Positions 20,284-29,310 of a DNA stretch of 64,000 nt are shown in pieces. The DNA is from Balneolaceae bacterium UBA2956 (GTDB taxonomy: Bacteria > Bacteroidota > Rhodothermia > Balneolales > Balneolaceae). Position 1 is the stretch's first letter, and the number at the start of each line of letters is the position of its first letter. The translations under genes and the position numbers were made by a program. Under the pieces are notes generated by a model. It was not told the DNA's origin. It made no database searches and was given only the letters and a program-made list of their open reading frames with translations. The DNA lies in the NCBI GenBank assembly GCA_002348545.1, contig DEBM01000006.1:79019-143018 (forward strand). Direction: 5' to 3'.

Positions 20284-21555
20284 TTAAATAGTGAAAGGAC
20301 AAAGATACCTTAGTATGTCTACCCCATCAGGCTTCCAATATAAAGGAGGACACTGGGCGAAGTCAATGGATTCAACATTAGTGATATCATTGAGTAAGCC
20401 TTTAAAGGCAGGGATATCAGCTCCTAAATAGTAAATACTCTGAAGGGCAAAACCAAAACGCTCCACCAAACTGCCTAACGTTTCTTCATCGCCTTTAACC
20501 CAGTAAACCAGTCTATTACTTCTTGGCTCAGATAAATACTCAAAAGAATGCTCCTCTATGAACCAATCACCAACACATATGAATGCACGAGCTATAGCCA
20601 AATTATATGCTTTTTTATAAGCCACACCAGCCAATCTGTTTCGATTAACCCCTTGCGTTTGAACCTTCGAATCGGATATACCTGCAGTTTCTGTCTTATA
20701 GAAGACACTTTTTAATGCATTTTCTAGTGGTTTTTGCAGTTCGTTGAGCCCAACGGGGGATACAATTACACCTACTGACCTACAGCCTTTTCCATCATGC
20801 CTGACCATCGCTTCGATGAGCTGATCAGAATATTTTTTAGCCATTTCTTTGTTTGGGCAATAGGCCATTGAAAATGATGCTGTACGATTTAACCAGTTTG
20901 TATGTATATCTATTATTTGAGCTTTGATTAAGATAGCTCTAAGGCTTTCCAAGGATGATTCTGATCCTGAAAAAAGTACTGTCTGAAAGTTTTTTGCGGG
21001 AATATCTGTTGTTTCAATGGTCCAATGCTTAATCTGTGATTTCCAACCTCTATGAACCAACCATTTTAGTATAGAAACTAAGAGGTAGGGGTCTTTTCGA
21101 GAAATTTTGCCTGTATAATTATGACCTGATAATAAAACAGCGATAGCATCCTGCAAACCGACTAAGGGTAGATTACCAGCATGAATACATAACACATGCG
21201 CTTGTTCGAACGATTGAGAATCTAAGTCATCTTGTACATGTTCTCTTTTTTGATTTAGTTCTTGTTTGTCCTCAACCCCGTAACATTGTTTCACCCAGTA
21301 TACTATATCGCCCGCTTCTAAACGCGATTTAATAGAAGAAAGCTGAAAATCAATATCCTCTGAAGTAAAATCGGTGCCTAAAATACTTTGTTGAATGGCT
21401 GTTTGCATTCCGGATTGCTCATTATTAAACCACTCGATTAGGTGTTTCTGTAAAAGATATGCTCTATGTTTCGTCTGCTTAATCAAACTCTTACCCGCTT
21501 GATGTGGCTTATTCGAATTCATTTGATTTGAATTTTGCAGGGCTGAACTATCCAT
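20284..21555 (-). CDS. LuxC-like acyl-CoA/acyl-protein reductase
   Basis: A predicted NADPH-dependent fatty acyl reductase yielding a long-chain aldehyde. The 423-residue protein has the aldehyde-dehydrogenase-like LuxC layout: HAGNLPLVGLQDAIAVLLSG (124-143) in the cofactor domain, VLFSGSESSLES, and RHDGKGCRSVGV (252-263) with the likely catalytic Cys258. It overlaps the LuxE-like gene upstream by eight bases, so the two are translated together. LuxC-LuxE pairs recur in Bacteroidota outside luminescence; no luciferase genes are seen here. The role of the aldehyde is unknown. Confidence 0.85.
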   Translation of the reverse strand: MDSSALQNSNQMNSNKPHQAGKSLIKQTKHRAYLLQKHLIEWFNNEQSGMQTAIQQSILGTDFTSEDIDFQLSSIKSRLEAGDIVYWVKQCYGVEDKQELNQKREHVQDDLDSQSFEQAHVLCIHAGNLPLVGLQDAIAVLLSGHNYTGKISRKDPYLLVSILKWLVHRGWKSQIKHWTIETTDIPAKNFQTVLFSGSESSLESLRAILIKAQIIDIHTNWLNRTASFSMAYCPNKEMAKKYSDQLIEAMVRHDGKGCRSVGVIVSPVGLNELQKPLENALKSVFYKTETAGISDSKVQTQGVNRNRLAGVAYKKAYNLAIARAFICVGDWFIEEHSFEYLSEPRSNRLVYWVKGDEETLGSLVERFGFALQSIYYLGADIPAFKGLLNDITNVESIDFAQCPPLYWKPDGVDILRYLCPFTI

Positions 21556-22714
21556 CTTGCTCTATTAAAAAGTTACAACCACGCATAGATGTTGGTTCCC
21601 ATCGTCCTAATATTTGAAAGTCTCCTTTCTCGTCCTTCACTCCCCGATCACCCGTCAACAAAAAGCTACAAGAATAGATATTAGCCAAATCAACTATCCC
21701 AATCCGACCTTCTTGCCCTGGCTCTAACAATTTATTGGGTTCATCCGAATCTACCACAACCACCTTTACCCATTCCGGACACTGCAGCCACAGTCCATTG
21801 GAAGTATAAGACTGACTCAGGCACTCTGTCATCCCATACTCGGTATAAAGCTGATCGGGTAGACAATTAAATCCTTGTACTAAACGATCAAACAACTCTA
21901 ATCTTGAGATGGAGCGTCTAAAGGTCTTCATACCCCCCGTTTCCATAATGGTTAACTCTTTTGGTAGGTTCAATGGTACTGTCTCTCGCTCGTGTAGTTC
22001 TATCAGGTCTAACCACCCAAACGAAGCCCCAAAAAGCATTACTTGGTGTCCCTCTGCCACGAGTTCATGTAATTGGTTCATTGGCAGGCACTGGTTTAGG
22101 GATAAGTAGCGACTTTGTTCAGTATGGTCCCACTCCATTAGCCGGTTAATCATATATAGCAAGGAAGACTGTGGGTTTTCAGAATAGCCAGGTGTATATG
22201 CCCAAATAATCCAGTTTTCCTTACCAAATCTTGCTTGCCATGATGCCCGAATAGAAGCATCATAATAGGCTGGATCTAGCACACGATGACGGCTCCGCTG
22301 CATTGCAGAGGTCCCACTACTAAAAAACTCTAAAGGTTGAGTACTAGCTTTCAAATTCGGGAAGTGAGTTGATATGTCCCTATCACCTATTAAAGCATTA
22401 TGAGTCCATACCTCTGCGTCTTTAAATGCTTGCACAGGCAATAAAGGAGGTAATTCATCAAAGCAGCGTGAATAATCTTCGACTGACCAGCCTAAAGAAG
22501 TACAATACCTTTTATACACTGGATTCAAAATGTGTTGAAAAACATATATTTGGGTTAATTTTTCTTCAAAACTTAGAGCATGATTTAAAAAAAATGGACT
22601 GGTCGATTCAGTTAATGATTTGTAGAGTTCTGGTATCTTTCTCCGTATTTGCTCAAAAGACTGATTTGGTATGGAAAAGGACTTATTCACATCAACAAAA
22701 GTATTAGAAACCAT
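21548..22714 (-). CDS. LuxE-like acyl-protein synthetase/acyltransferase
   Basis: A predicted fatty-acid-activating enzyme of the LuxE family (ANL adenylate-forming superfamily) that forms acyl-AMP and passes the acyl group to the LuxC-type reductase. Motifs are FFSSGTSAMQRSRH (adenylate loop), METGGMKTFRRSISRLE and LYTEYGMTECLSQSY, plus a C-terminal LTGDRG and RGCNFLIE. Met at 22714 is preferred because it clears the upstream stop by 19 bases; the longer frame to 22771 would overlap the NHL gene. It is the middle gene of a purD-NHL-LuxE-LuxC run. Confidence 0.85.
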   Translation of the reverse strand: MVSNTFVDVNKSFSIPNQSFEQIRRKIPELYKSLTESTSPFFLNHALSFEEKLTQIYVFQHILNPVYKRYCTSLGWSVEDYSRCFDELPPLLPVQAFKDAEVWTHNALIGDRDISTHFPNLKASTQPLEFFSSGTSAMQRSRHRVLDPAYYDASIRASWQARFGKENWIIWAYTPGYSENPQSSLLYMINRLMEWDHTEQSRYLSLNQCLPMNQLHELVAEGHQVMLFGASFGWLDLIELHERETVPLNLPKELTIMETGGMKTFRRSISRLELFDRLVQGFNCLPDQLYTEYGMTECLSQSYTSNGLWLQCPEWVKVVVVDSDEPNKLLEPGQEGRIGIVDLANIYSCSFLLTGDRGVKDEKGDFQILGRWEPTSMRGCNFLIEQDG

Positions 22715-22733
22715 TTCGCTTTTAGTGATCCTG

Positions 22734-23792
22734 TTATTGTATAATATCAAATGAGAACAACGCGCGCTCAAACAAGATCCACAACCGAGTTCCTTCTCTA
22801 ATTGATTCTACCCAAAGCCCATACTTTTGTTCAAACTCATCCCATTTATCGGCATAGTTTGATAAAGAAATATGCGATTGATAAGCACGATCTCGAGTAA
22901 TATCATAACTATCTAACCAAAGTCCATTGACACTCATGCGAGCAATTTTTTTGCTTTGAGCACTATTTAACTCAATATAATCGGCCTTACATTGCATGTC
23001 AGTTATATGGCCTATAGCTTCGTAGAGGACACTAAATCCAAGATAATCGCCTTTAGAATTAAAGCGATGTATTCCTTTCCTAAGCGCGTCCCAAACCTGT
23101 AAATGCCCACTACTAACAAGGCACAGTTTTTCTGGTTTCCAGCTGGAATTAGCTATGAAAAGATCTAGTCCCATACCATAATCTGTGTTAGCTCTGCTAA
23201 TATCCAAACTAGATAAATAGTGCAATTCATGATCTAAAATTTTGACACGCCCATTTTCACGGTCTGCTACATATATTTTTAGTCCATTTTTACTAGCTAG
23301 ATCAGTCGGTGTATTTAACGATTCTGTTCCATGACCAATTCCACCTGCCTCAATACCTAGCTGTCCATCTGTTGTAAAAAGATACATCTTATGCTCGGTC
23401 TGATCACTAACAATGACTCCATTAAGTCCCTTTACCATGGCTGAAGCTTGGGTAAAGGTAGCTATAGGTATAGGATTGACCATTGAACTGTAATGGCTAA
23501 TGCCCTGTGATTCGGATAATTTTGCTAAATATTGGCTTGTTGTATTATCCGCAATTTGCTGATTAAGTATATTAGCTTGTTGAATCGTATCGATTCTGAC
23601 CTCGGCTACAACTCCACCATTTTTAGCTACACTTCCAAATATCACCAACCATATATATGAGACTATAAGAAACACCGCCCTTTCTGGTGCTTTTTTTCTA
23701 AACAAATGACGGGATTGCAAAATAGATTTAGGGATTCGGGTGGCTAATAAAGCCCTTAAATTACGGTAGATATGATTACAGAACATATTCAT
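22734..23792 (-). CDS. NHL-type beta-propeller protein with N-terminal membrane anchor
   Basis: A 352-residue protein with a long basic N-terminus and one hydrophobic segment at about residues 39-58 (AVFLIVSYIWLVIFGSVAKN), then NHL/6-bladed-propeller-like repeats such as LNTPTDLASKNGLKIYVADRENGRVKILD. It is probably an anchored or exported periplasmic protein. No enzyme motif is seen. The start codon overlaps the purD stop by four bases, and the LuxE-like gene follows after 19 bases, so it is embedded in an operon. Ligand and function are unknown. Confidence 0.72.
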   Translation of the reverse strand: MNMFCNHIYRNLRALLATRIPKSILQSRHLFRKKAPERAVFLIVSYIWLVIFGSVAKNGGVVAEVRIDTIQQANILNQQIADNTTSQYLAKLSESQGISHYSSMVNPIPIATFTQASAMVKGLNGVIVSDQTEHKMYLFTTDGQLGIEAGGIGHGTESLNTPTDLASKNGLKIYVADRENGRVKILDHELHYLSSLDISRANTDYGMGLDLFIANSSWKPEKLCLVSSGHLQVWDALRKGIHRFNSKGDYLGFSVLYEAIGHITDMQCKADYIELNSAQSKKIARMSVNGLWLDSYDITRDRAYQSHISLSNYADKWDEFEQKYGLWVESIREGTRLWILFERALFSFDIIQ

Positions 23793-25072
23793 GAAACATG
23801 GTTCAATCCTTTAGCACCAATATCTTTACGATAAAACATATCCTCAAACGAAATGGCTTCAAGACCTTTATATGCCATCGAAATCGACTCATGTAGTGTT
23901 TCACCGGTACCAACCACATTCAGTACCCGCCCACCTGCAGTGCATAGTTGGCCTCCATACTGCTTTGTACCTGCATGAAAAATTTGAAAGTCATCAGTTT
24001 GTTGGATCTTATCTACACCAAAAATCGGAAAATCTTTCTGATAACTAAGTGGATAGCCTCCCGAAACAAGAACCACTGTTGTTCTGTATTGATCATCAAA
24101 TACGATGTCTTCGCCTTGAAGTGCTCCCTTTGTGCTTTGAACTAAGTGAGTAAGTAAATCACTTTGGAGCCTGGGTATAATAACCTGACATTCTGGATCA
24201 CCAAACCTGCAGTTAAATTCAACCACCTTGGGACCTTCAGGAGTCATCATTAAACCTACATATAAAAACCCTTTAAAGGGATTCCCTTCAGCGGCCATAC
24301 CTGCTACAGTGGGGGCGATAATTTGTTCGGAGACCATTTGAAGCATATCTTTTTGAAGAAGCGGCGATGGTGAGTATGCCCCCATCCCACCTGTATTTGG
24401 ACCTTTGTCACCATCGAGTTGTCGCTTATGATCCTGTGCAGTTCCTATTATTTCGAAGTGTTCCCCATCACACAAAGCAAAAACGGATGCTTCCTCACCA
24501 GGCATGAATTCTTCGAGTACCAATGTCTGTGCTGCGGCTCGCAATGTACCCTTGAAAAGCTCTTCCAAGCCAGCCAAAAGCTCTTCTCTATTTTCAGGAA
24601 TCAACACTCCTTTCCCACCTGCTAGCCCATCTGCTTTTAATACTACGGGATACTCATTTTTGGCGTCCACGTATTCTAGAACTTGGGTAAAATAATCTCC
24701 TTCAAACGCCTTATACGCTGCTGTAGGTATATCATGACGTACCATAAAATCCTTGGCAAATTGTTTACTACCCTCTAATCGTGCAGCGACTGTACTAGGT
24801 CCGAAAACAGAATGCCCTTTCCCTTCTAAAAAGTCAGATATTCCAGCTACTAAAGGTTGCTCTGGGCCAACGACCGTAAGTCCAATTTCTTTTTTTTCAA
24901 TGAACTCAAGCACTTTTTCAAAATCTAAAGCATTCAAAGCTACATTCACTCCACATGCCTGAGTTCCTGGATTACCTGGTGCTATAAACAAGGTATCACA
25001 TAAAGGTGATCGAGATAAAGCCCATGCCAATGCGTGTTCTCTTCCACCACTTCCTATTAGTAATACCTTCAT
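23789..25072 (-). CDS. purD: Phosphoribosylamine-glycine ligase (GAR synthetase)
   Basis: Second step of de novo purine synthesis, joining glycine to phosphoribosylamine with ATP. The N-terminus MKVLLIGSGGREHALAW is the PurD hallmark; ATP-grasp segments include VLKADGLAGGKGVLIP and GPNTGGMGAYSPSP, and VEFNCRFGDPECQ supplies metal-binding residues. The 427-residue length is standard. The start is four bases after the tpiA stop and the 3' end overlaps the NHL gene, so purine, glycolytic and LuxC/E genes are co-transcribed. Confidence 0.97.
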   Translation of the reverse strand: MKVLLIGSGGREHALAWALSRSPLCDTLFIAPGNPGTQACGVNVALNALDFEKVLEFIEKKEIGLTVVGPEQPLVAGISDFLEGKGHSVFGPSTVAARLEGSKQFAKDFMVRHDIPTAAYKAFEGDYFTQVLEYVDAKNEYPVVLKADGLAGGKGVLIPENREELLAGLEELFKGTLRAAAQTLVLEEFMPGEEASVFALCDGEHFEIIGTAQDHKRQLDGDKGPNTGGMGAYSPSPLLQKDMLQMVSEQIIAPTVAGMAAEGNPFKGFLYVGLMMTPEGPKVVEFNCRFGDPECQVIIPRLQSDLLTHLVQSTKGALQGEDIVFDDQYRTTVVLVSGGYPLSYQKDFPIFGVDKIQQTDDFQIFHAGTKQYGGQLCTAGGRVLNVVGTGETLHESISMAYKGLEAISFEDMFYRKDIGAKGLNHVS

Positions 25073-25076
25073 AGTA

Positions 25077-25886
25077 CTAATCTTCCTCTAAGGTTGTTGG
25101 AGAATCGATCTCTCTGACAGAATTGGTTAAGCTTTCTGCTATCTCAATGATGCTAACAAAACTTTTTGCATCCAAACTTGCGCCTCCAATCAAACCACCA
25201 TCAACATCTGGTTGGCTTAATAACTCCTGGGCATTAGCAGGCTTCATACTACCTCCGTAGATTATACGTATAGCATTAGCAGCGTCTCCAAATTGTTCAG
25301 CTAGAATTGATCGTATAAACGCATGCATTTCTTGTGCTTGTTCTGGGCTGGCAGTCTCTCCAGTACCAATAGCCCAAACAGGTTCGTAAGCGACAACTAC
25401 TTGAACGGCCTGCTCATAGGTTAGACCTTCGAATGTAGCTAAGGTTTGTGCTTTAACCACCTCGAAATGTCGGTTTTCTTTTCGTTCATCTAATAGTTCC
25501 CCCACACAAACTACTGGTGCTAGTTCATTGCGTAGGGCAGTTTGTAATTTTTTATGTACTAAAGCGTCATCTTCATGATAATAAGCACGACGCTCAGAGT
25601 GCCCTAGAAGTACGTAACTACAACCTGCCTCTACCAACATAGATGCGCTTATTTCACCAGTATACGCCCCTTTTTCTGCTTCGTGTATATTTTGTGCCCC
25701 CACGAGAACATCGCTTTTGTGAAGTTGATCGATTGCAATCGATAATGACACAAAACTCGGACAAACTAATACATCTATATCTTCAGAAATAGCCGGTTTT
25801 TGATTCTTTATGACTGATAATAAGTCAAAGGTAAACTGTTCTCCCCCATTCATCTTCCAGTTACCTGCAATTAAAAATTTACGCAT
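25077..25886 (-). CDS. tpiA: Triosephosphate isomerase
   Basis: Interconverts dihydroxyacetone phosphate and glyceraldehyde 3-phosphate. Catalytic landmarks are GNWKMNGG (Lys), LGHSERR (His) and AYEPVWAIGTG (Glu), and the phosphate-binding IIYGGS. At 269 residues it carries a short acidic C-terminal extension (REIDSPTTLEED) beyond the usual barrel of about 250. It lies 18 bases after the thioredoxin-fold gene and four bases before purD. Confidence 0.97.
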   Translation of the reverse strand: MRKFLIAGNWKMNGGEQFTFDLLSVIKNQKPAISEDIDVLVCPSFVSLSIAIDQLHKSDVLVGAQNIHEAEKGAYTGEISASMLVEAGCSYVLLGHSERRAYYHEDDALVHKKLQTALRNELAPVVCVGELLDERKENRHFEVVKAQTLATFEGLTYEQAVQVVVAYEPVWAIGTGETASPEQAQEMHAFIRSILAEQFGDAANAIRIIYGGSMKPANAQELLSQPDVDGGLIGGASLDAKSFVSIIEIAESLTNSVREIDSPTTLEED

Positions 25887-25904
25887 AATATCGAAATTGT
25901 AGTA

Positions 25905-27329
25905 TTAGTTCGAGTTTAAGTGTGGTATGAGGTAGGGGATAAAATCATCCAATTCCTCCCCAATAAATTTCCTGATAATTCGGCCTTCAGCATCGAGGAG
26001 TATCCACGTTGGATAGTATTGGATATTGAAAGTTTCAACCAGGGATTTTCGATTCATCGTATGCGGTTCTGCGATAGACCAAAAGCGATCTCTTTCTTCA
26101 AAAAACGCCCAAATTGTGGTTTTACTTTCGTCAAAGGCCATGGTATAAATTTGGAATCCTCGAGGAGAAAATAGTTGATAACTAATCGTTAATTCCTCGT
26201 ATTGTTGCTGATATAATCCATTTTCCATTAGGGTAAATTCTAGTAAAGTAGGGGCTCCTTTAATACTCTCTTCATTAATAGTATCCCCTTCTGTGCTAAC
26301 AAAACTAAAGGCTGGAATAAAAGTACCCGGCGTTAAATCTTCGAGCTCAAAACGCATATTTTTATACCAAAATGATAAATCTTCTTCGTCTTCGTAGAAG
26401 TGCCTAAATCGCGCTATGCTCTCTTTCCCTTGCTCTATTCGCAAGGAATCATAGTACAACTCTATAAGCATTTGATCAATTACTCGGGTTTGCTCTTTAT
26501 CAGAAACAATTGACTTTAATGAATCCAAATATTTAACACCTTTGTCAAATCCATTGATTGTACTTATATAGTCCTTTCCAACTGTTATGGCAAGTCCCAA
26601 AGACTGTTCATTTTCGAGACCTTCATTTATGAGCGACATCATTTTTTGTTGGTCAATGTCTGAGAGAATTAGAACTGCCGCCTCTAGTGCAAATGAAGAG
26701 GCAAACGTTCCAGGATAATCCTTATGCACCTCTTCATATAAATTGGCCCATTTTCGTAATTCATCGGCAATAGCGGTATCCGCAAGTGCTCCCATAGCAA
26801 TAAATCGCCTAGTGCGGGTAAATCCTGCATCAACTCGATCAAAAACATCTACCGCTCGCTGCTCTCTTGAATCTACCTTCAATGTTTGGCCAATCTCTGG
26901 GAATTCTCCAGTGAATAGTACTGAATCATCTGGAGCCAATAATACTCTCATGTTCAAAATTGGACTCCTATCGCGACTTATTTGGAGAGGATAAGCTCCA
27001 GCTTCATTGAAGCTTATTGTGCTCTCAATTCTACCCATACTATCGGTTTTACCAATAAATAGGGTGTCTATCGAACTATTTTCCGTTTTTTGAGAGTATA
27101 ACAAGAATTCAAAACCTTGACGATTACGAGTTTGATCCAAAGAATCCGTTACATCAATTTCAACAGCAAAGAAACTCGTATTCATTAGCTCAGGTCGGTC
27201 ACATCGGCTTCCAATTAAAATAAATATTATAATGAATAAAGCCTTTTTGATGCCCAAACGGATGGTAACTCCCTCAAAGAATAGGGGTCTTTTTGATATT
27301 TGTCCGTTCATTTTTTTCCTTACTGCCAT
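25905..27329 (-). CDS. Exported TlpA-like thioredoxin-fold protein lacking the redox cysteines
   Basis: A 474-residue exported protein: hydrophobic segment at about residues 29-43 followed by a Cys in IGSRCDRPE, which is lipobox-like but has Arg at the -1 position, so lipidation is uncertain. A DUF4369-like beta domain and helical middle precede a C-terminal thioredoxin fold (about 335-474). There GAPTLLEFTLMENGLYQQQ replaces the usual WCPPC motif, while YYPTWILLDAEG keeps the cis-proline region. With no active-site cysteine it cannot act as a disulfide oxidoreductase. It is upstream of tpiA. Confidence 0.75.
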   Translation of the reverse strand: MAVRKKMNGQISKRPLFFEGVTIRLGIKKALFIIIFILIGSRCDRPELMNTSFFAVEIDVTDSLDQTRNRQGFEFLLYSQKTENSSIDTLFIGKTDSMGRIESTISFNEAGAYPLQISRDRSPILNMRVLLAPDDSVLFTGEFPEIGQTLKVDSREQRAVDVFDRVDAGFTRTRRFIAMGALADTAIADELRKWANLYEEVHKDYPGTFASSFALEAAVLILSDIDQQKMMSLINEGLENEQSLGLAITVGKDYISTINGFDKGVKYLDSLKSIVSDKEQTRVIDQMLIELYYDSLRIEQGKESIARFRHFYEDEEDLSFWYKNMRFELEDLTPGTFIPAFSFVSTEGDTINEESIKGAPTLLEFTLMENGLYQQQYEELTISYQLFSPRGFQIYTMAFDESKTTIWAFFEERDRFWSIAEPHTMNRKSLVETFNIQYYPTWILLDAEGRIIRKFIGEELDDFIPYLIPHLNSN

Positions 27330-27380
27330 TAATGCTGTTATTATTGGCTTGTTTCTTTACTACAATTTTAGATTAAATTC

Positions 27381-28838
27381 TCAATCCAAATATTTGCGAA
27401 CAAATTCATTAGCCATTTTAGGATTTGCTTTTCCCTTAGAGACCTTCATCACCTGCCCAACAAAAAATCCCATTAATTGCTTTTTTCCATCTTTATATCT
27501 CCTTGCTTCATCTGGGTTGGTGCTAATAACTTGCTTAACCAGTTCATCCATATAATTTGAATCCGATACCTGTAATAGATTTAACGATTTGGCCAATTCA
27601 AGTGGTGGAGTATCCTGTTCTAACATAGCATTAAAAATAGTCTGCTGGGCAGTAGAGCTTATCTTATCTGAAGTTCTTAAGTCTAATAACTCTGCCAATC
27701 TTGATACTGACAGAGAAAATTCTTGTATGCTAATACTCTGATCATTTAACACCCGGAGTACGTCACTTAAGACTAAACTAACTGTAGCTTTTACATGACC
27801 GCTTTCAGAGATCAACTCTTCAAAAAAATCTGCTAAATATCGATTCTCCGTTAAGGTAACTGCGTCAATTTCACTGAGTTGATATTGCTCCACAAATCGC
27901 TTTTGACGAATATGAGCAAGCTCGGGTAACTCTGCCTTAATGTCTTCTAATAAATCATCAGTCACGATAATGGGTGGAAGATCTGGATCCGGAAAGTATC
28001 GGTAATCGTGCGCCTCTTCCTTTGATCGCATGATACGAGTTTCCATTTTGCTGGTGTCCCATAGCCGGGTTTGTTGCACGACTTCTCCCCCGGCTTCTAT
28101 GAGTGCTATTTGCCGATAAATTTCGAAATCAATGGCTTTTTCAACGTTCCTAAATGAGTTCATGTTTTTAAGCTCTGTACGTATACCAAATTTTTCTTTT
28201 CCCCTTAGTCTTACCGATACATTAGCATCGCATCGAAGACTTCCCTCTTCCATATTTCCATCGCAAACCTCAAGGTATTGAACAATCTGCTTTATCTTTG
28301 TAAGGTAGGCATATGCTTCTTTTGGAGTGCGTAAATCTGGTTCTGAAACTATTTCAATTAAAGGAGTGCCTGCACGGTTTAGATCGACTAGCGTGTTGTA
28401 AGGATCTTGATCATGAATGGATTTCCCAGCGTCCTCTTCCATGTGGATTCGAGTAATTCCTATACGTTTAATGCCTCCTCCTACCTCTATATCTATGTAT
28501 CCACCTTCGCAAATAGGCGTATCAAACTGTGAAATTTGGTACCCTTTTGGGAGGTCAGGATAAAAATAATTCTTTCTGGCAAATATTGATTTGGGTGCAA
28601 TAGAGCAATTAGTAGCCAAACCCATTTTAATGATATAACGAATGAGATTCTCATTTACTAATGGTAAAGTACCTGGATGTCCTAAACACAGTGGACTAAT
28701 TTGGGTATTAGGAGCTTGGCCATATTGCGCAACTACTGGGGCAAATGCTTTACTTTGAGTTAATAATTGGGCATGTACCTCTAAACCAATTATCGCCTCA
28801 AAATCTTTATGATCGATAGTGTTCATAACTCTACTCAT
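27381..28838 (-). CDS. gatB: Asp-tRNA(Asn)/Glu-tRNA(Gln) amidotransferase subunit B
   Basis: The tRNA-binding and kinase subunit of GatCAB, which amidates mischarged Glu-tRNA(Gln) or Asp-tRNA(Asn). It starts EAIIGLEVHAQLLT, with LCLGHPGTLPLVN, YFYPDLPKGYQISQ, EEGSLRCDANVSVR and YRYFPDPDLPP, all GatB hallmarks, and the C-terminal GatB/YqeY tail. At 485 residues it is full length. ATG 28838 and 28826 (MNTIDH) are both plausible starts. gatA and gatC are not in this window. Confidence 0.97.
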   Translation of the reverse strand: MSRVMNTIDHKDFEAIIGLEVHAQLLTQSKAFAPVVAQYGQAPNTQISPLCLGHPGTLPLVNENLIRYIIKMGLATNCSIAPKSIFARKNYFYPDLPKGYQISQFDTPICEGGYIDIEVGGGIKRIGITRIHMEEDAGKSIHDQDPYNTLVDLNRAGTPLIEIVSEPDLRTPKEAYAYLTKIKQIVQYLEVCDGNMEEGSLRCDANVSVRLRGKEKFGIRTELKNMNSFRNVEKAIDFEIYRQIALIEAGGEVVQQTRLWDTSKMETRIMRSKEEAHDYRYFPDPDLPPIIVTDDLLEDIKAELPELAHIRQKRFVEQYQLSEIDAVTLTENRYLADFFEELISESGHVKATVSLVLSDVLRVLNDQSISIQEFSLSVSRLAELLDLRTSDKISSTAQQTIFNAMLEQDTPPLELAKSLNLLQVSDSNYMDELVKQVISTNPDEARRYKDGKKQLMGFFVGQVMKVSKGKANPKMANEFVRKYLD

Positions 28839-29310
28839 TCTATTAACTTAGATTTAAAAGATATTAAAGTTGACGCTTAGTATTTCTGTTTTTTTCTCAT
28901 GTCTACAGACTATAATTGCAAGTAAAACCATGCTTTTACAATTCGCATTTTTTTTGTCAAGTTTATTTCACACCTTTAAATTCTAGTATCCTCCAAATAA
29001 AAGACCTATTAACTATTTTGCTTTTGTGCAACAGAAGCTCACAAGTATCAGTACTAGTGATTGAGCTTCTAGGCTTCAAAGATTATTAAAAAAAAAAGAT
29101 GGAAACCAAGCTACAGATAATCAATGACTTAAAGGTACTTTTTTGGCACTACTTTTCTGAAACCTAAAGCTAATTTTGAGAGTTATTGATAAGCTCCTTA
29201 TTATTGTTTGGAGAATGATATGTTGAAACTCAATTGAATGCTTGTTATCTCTCAAGTATTATCCCATTTAGCCAAATAAAAGACTGCTTAAAACGATATA
29301 AAACAGAGCT
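28839..29310. other. Intergenic region between gatB and pckA
   Basis: This 472-base divergent gap holds the promoters of gatB and pckA but no gene, tRNA or known riboswitch that I can recognise. Its only clear structure is the inverted repeat at 29033-29070 described separately, followed on the plus strand by a run of A. Confidence 0.6.
29033..29070. repeat. Inverted repeat in the pckA leader region
   Basis: Perfect 8-base arms AGAAGCTC (29033-29040) and GAGCTTCT (29063-29070) flank 22 bases that contain a smaller ATCA/TGAT pair. No T-run follows on either strand, so it is not a standard terminator. It could be an operator or a leader hairpin for pckA, whose start lies 241 bases downstream. 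Confidence 0.45.

Noticed and set aside
29085..29100. Poly-A run near 29090 as a minus-strand terminator for pckA-region transcripts
   Set aside because: The T-run on the minus strand precedes rather than follows the hairpin, so the order is wrong for a terminator.
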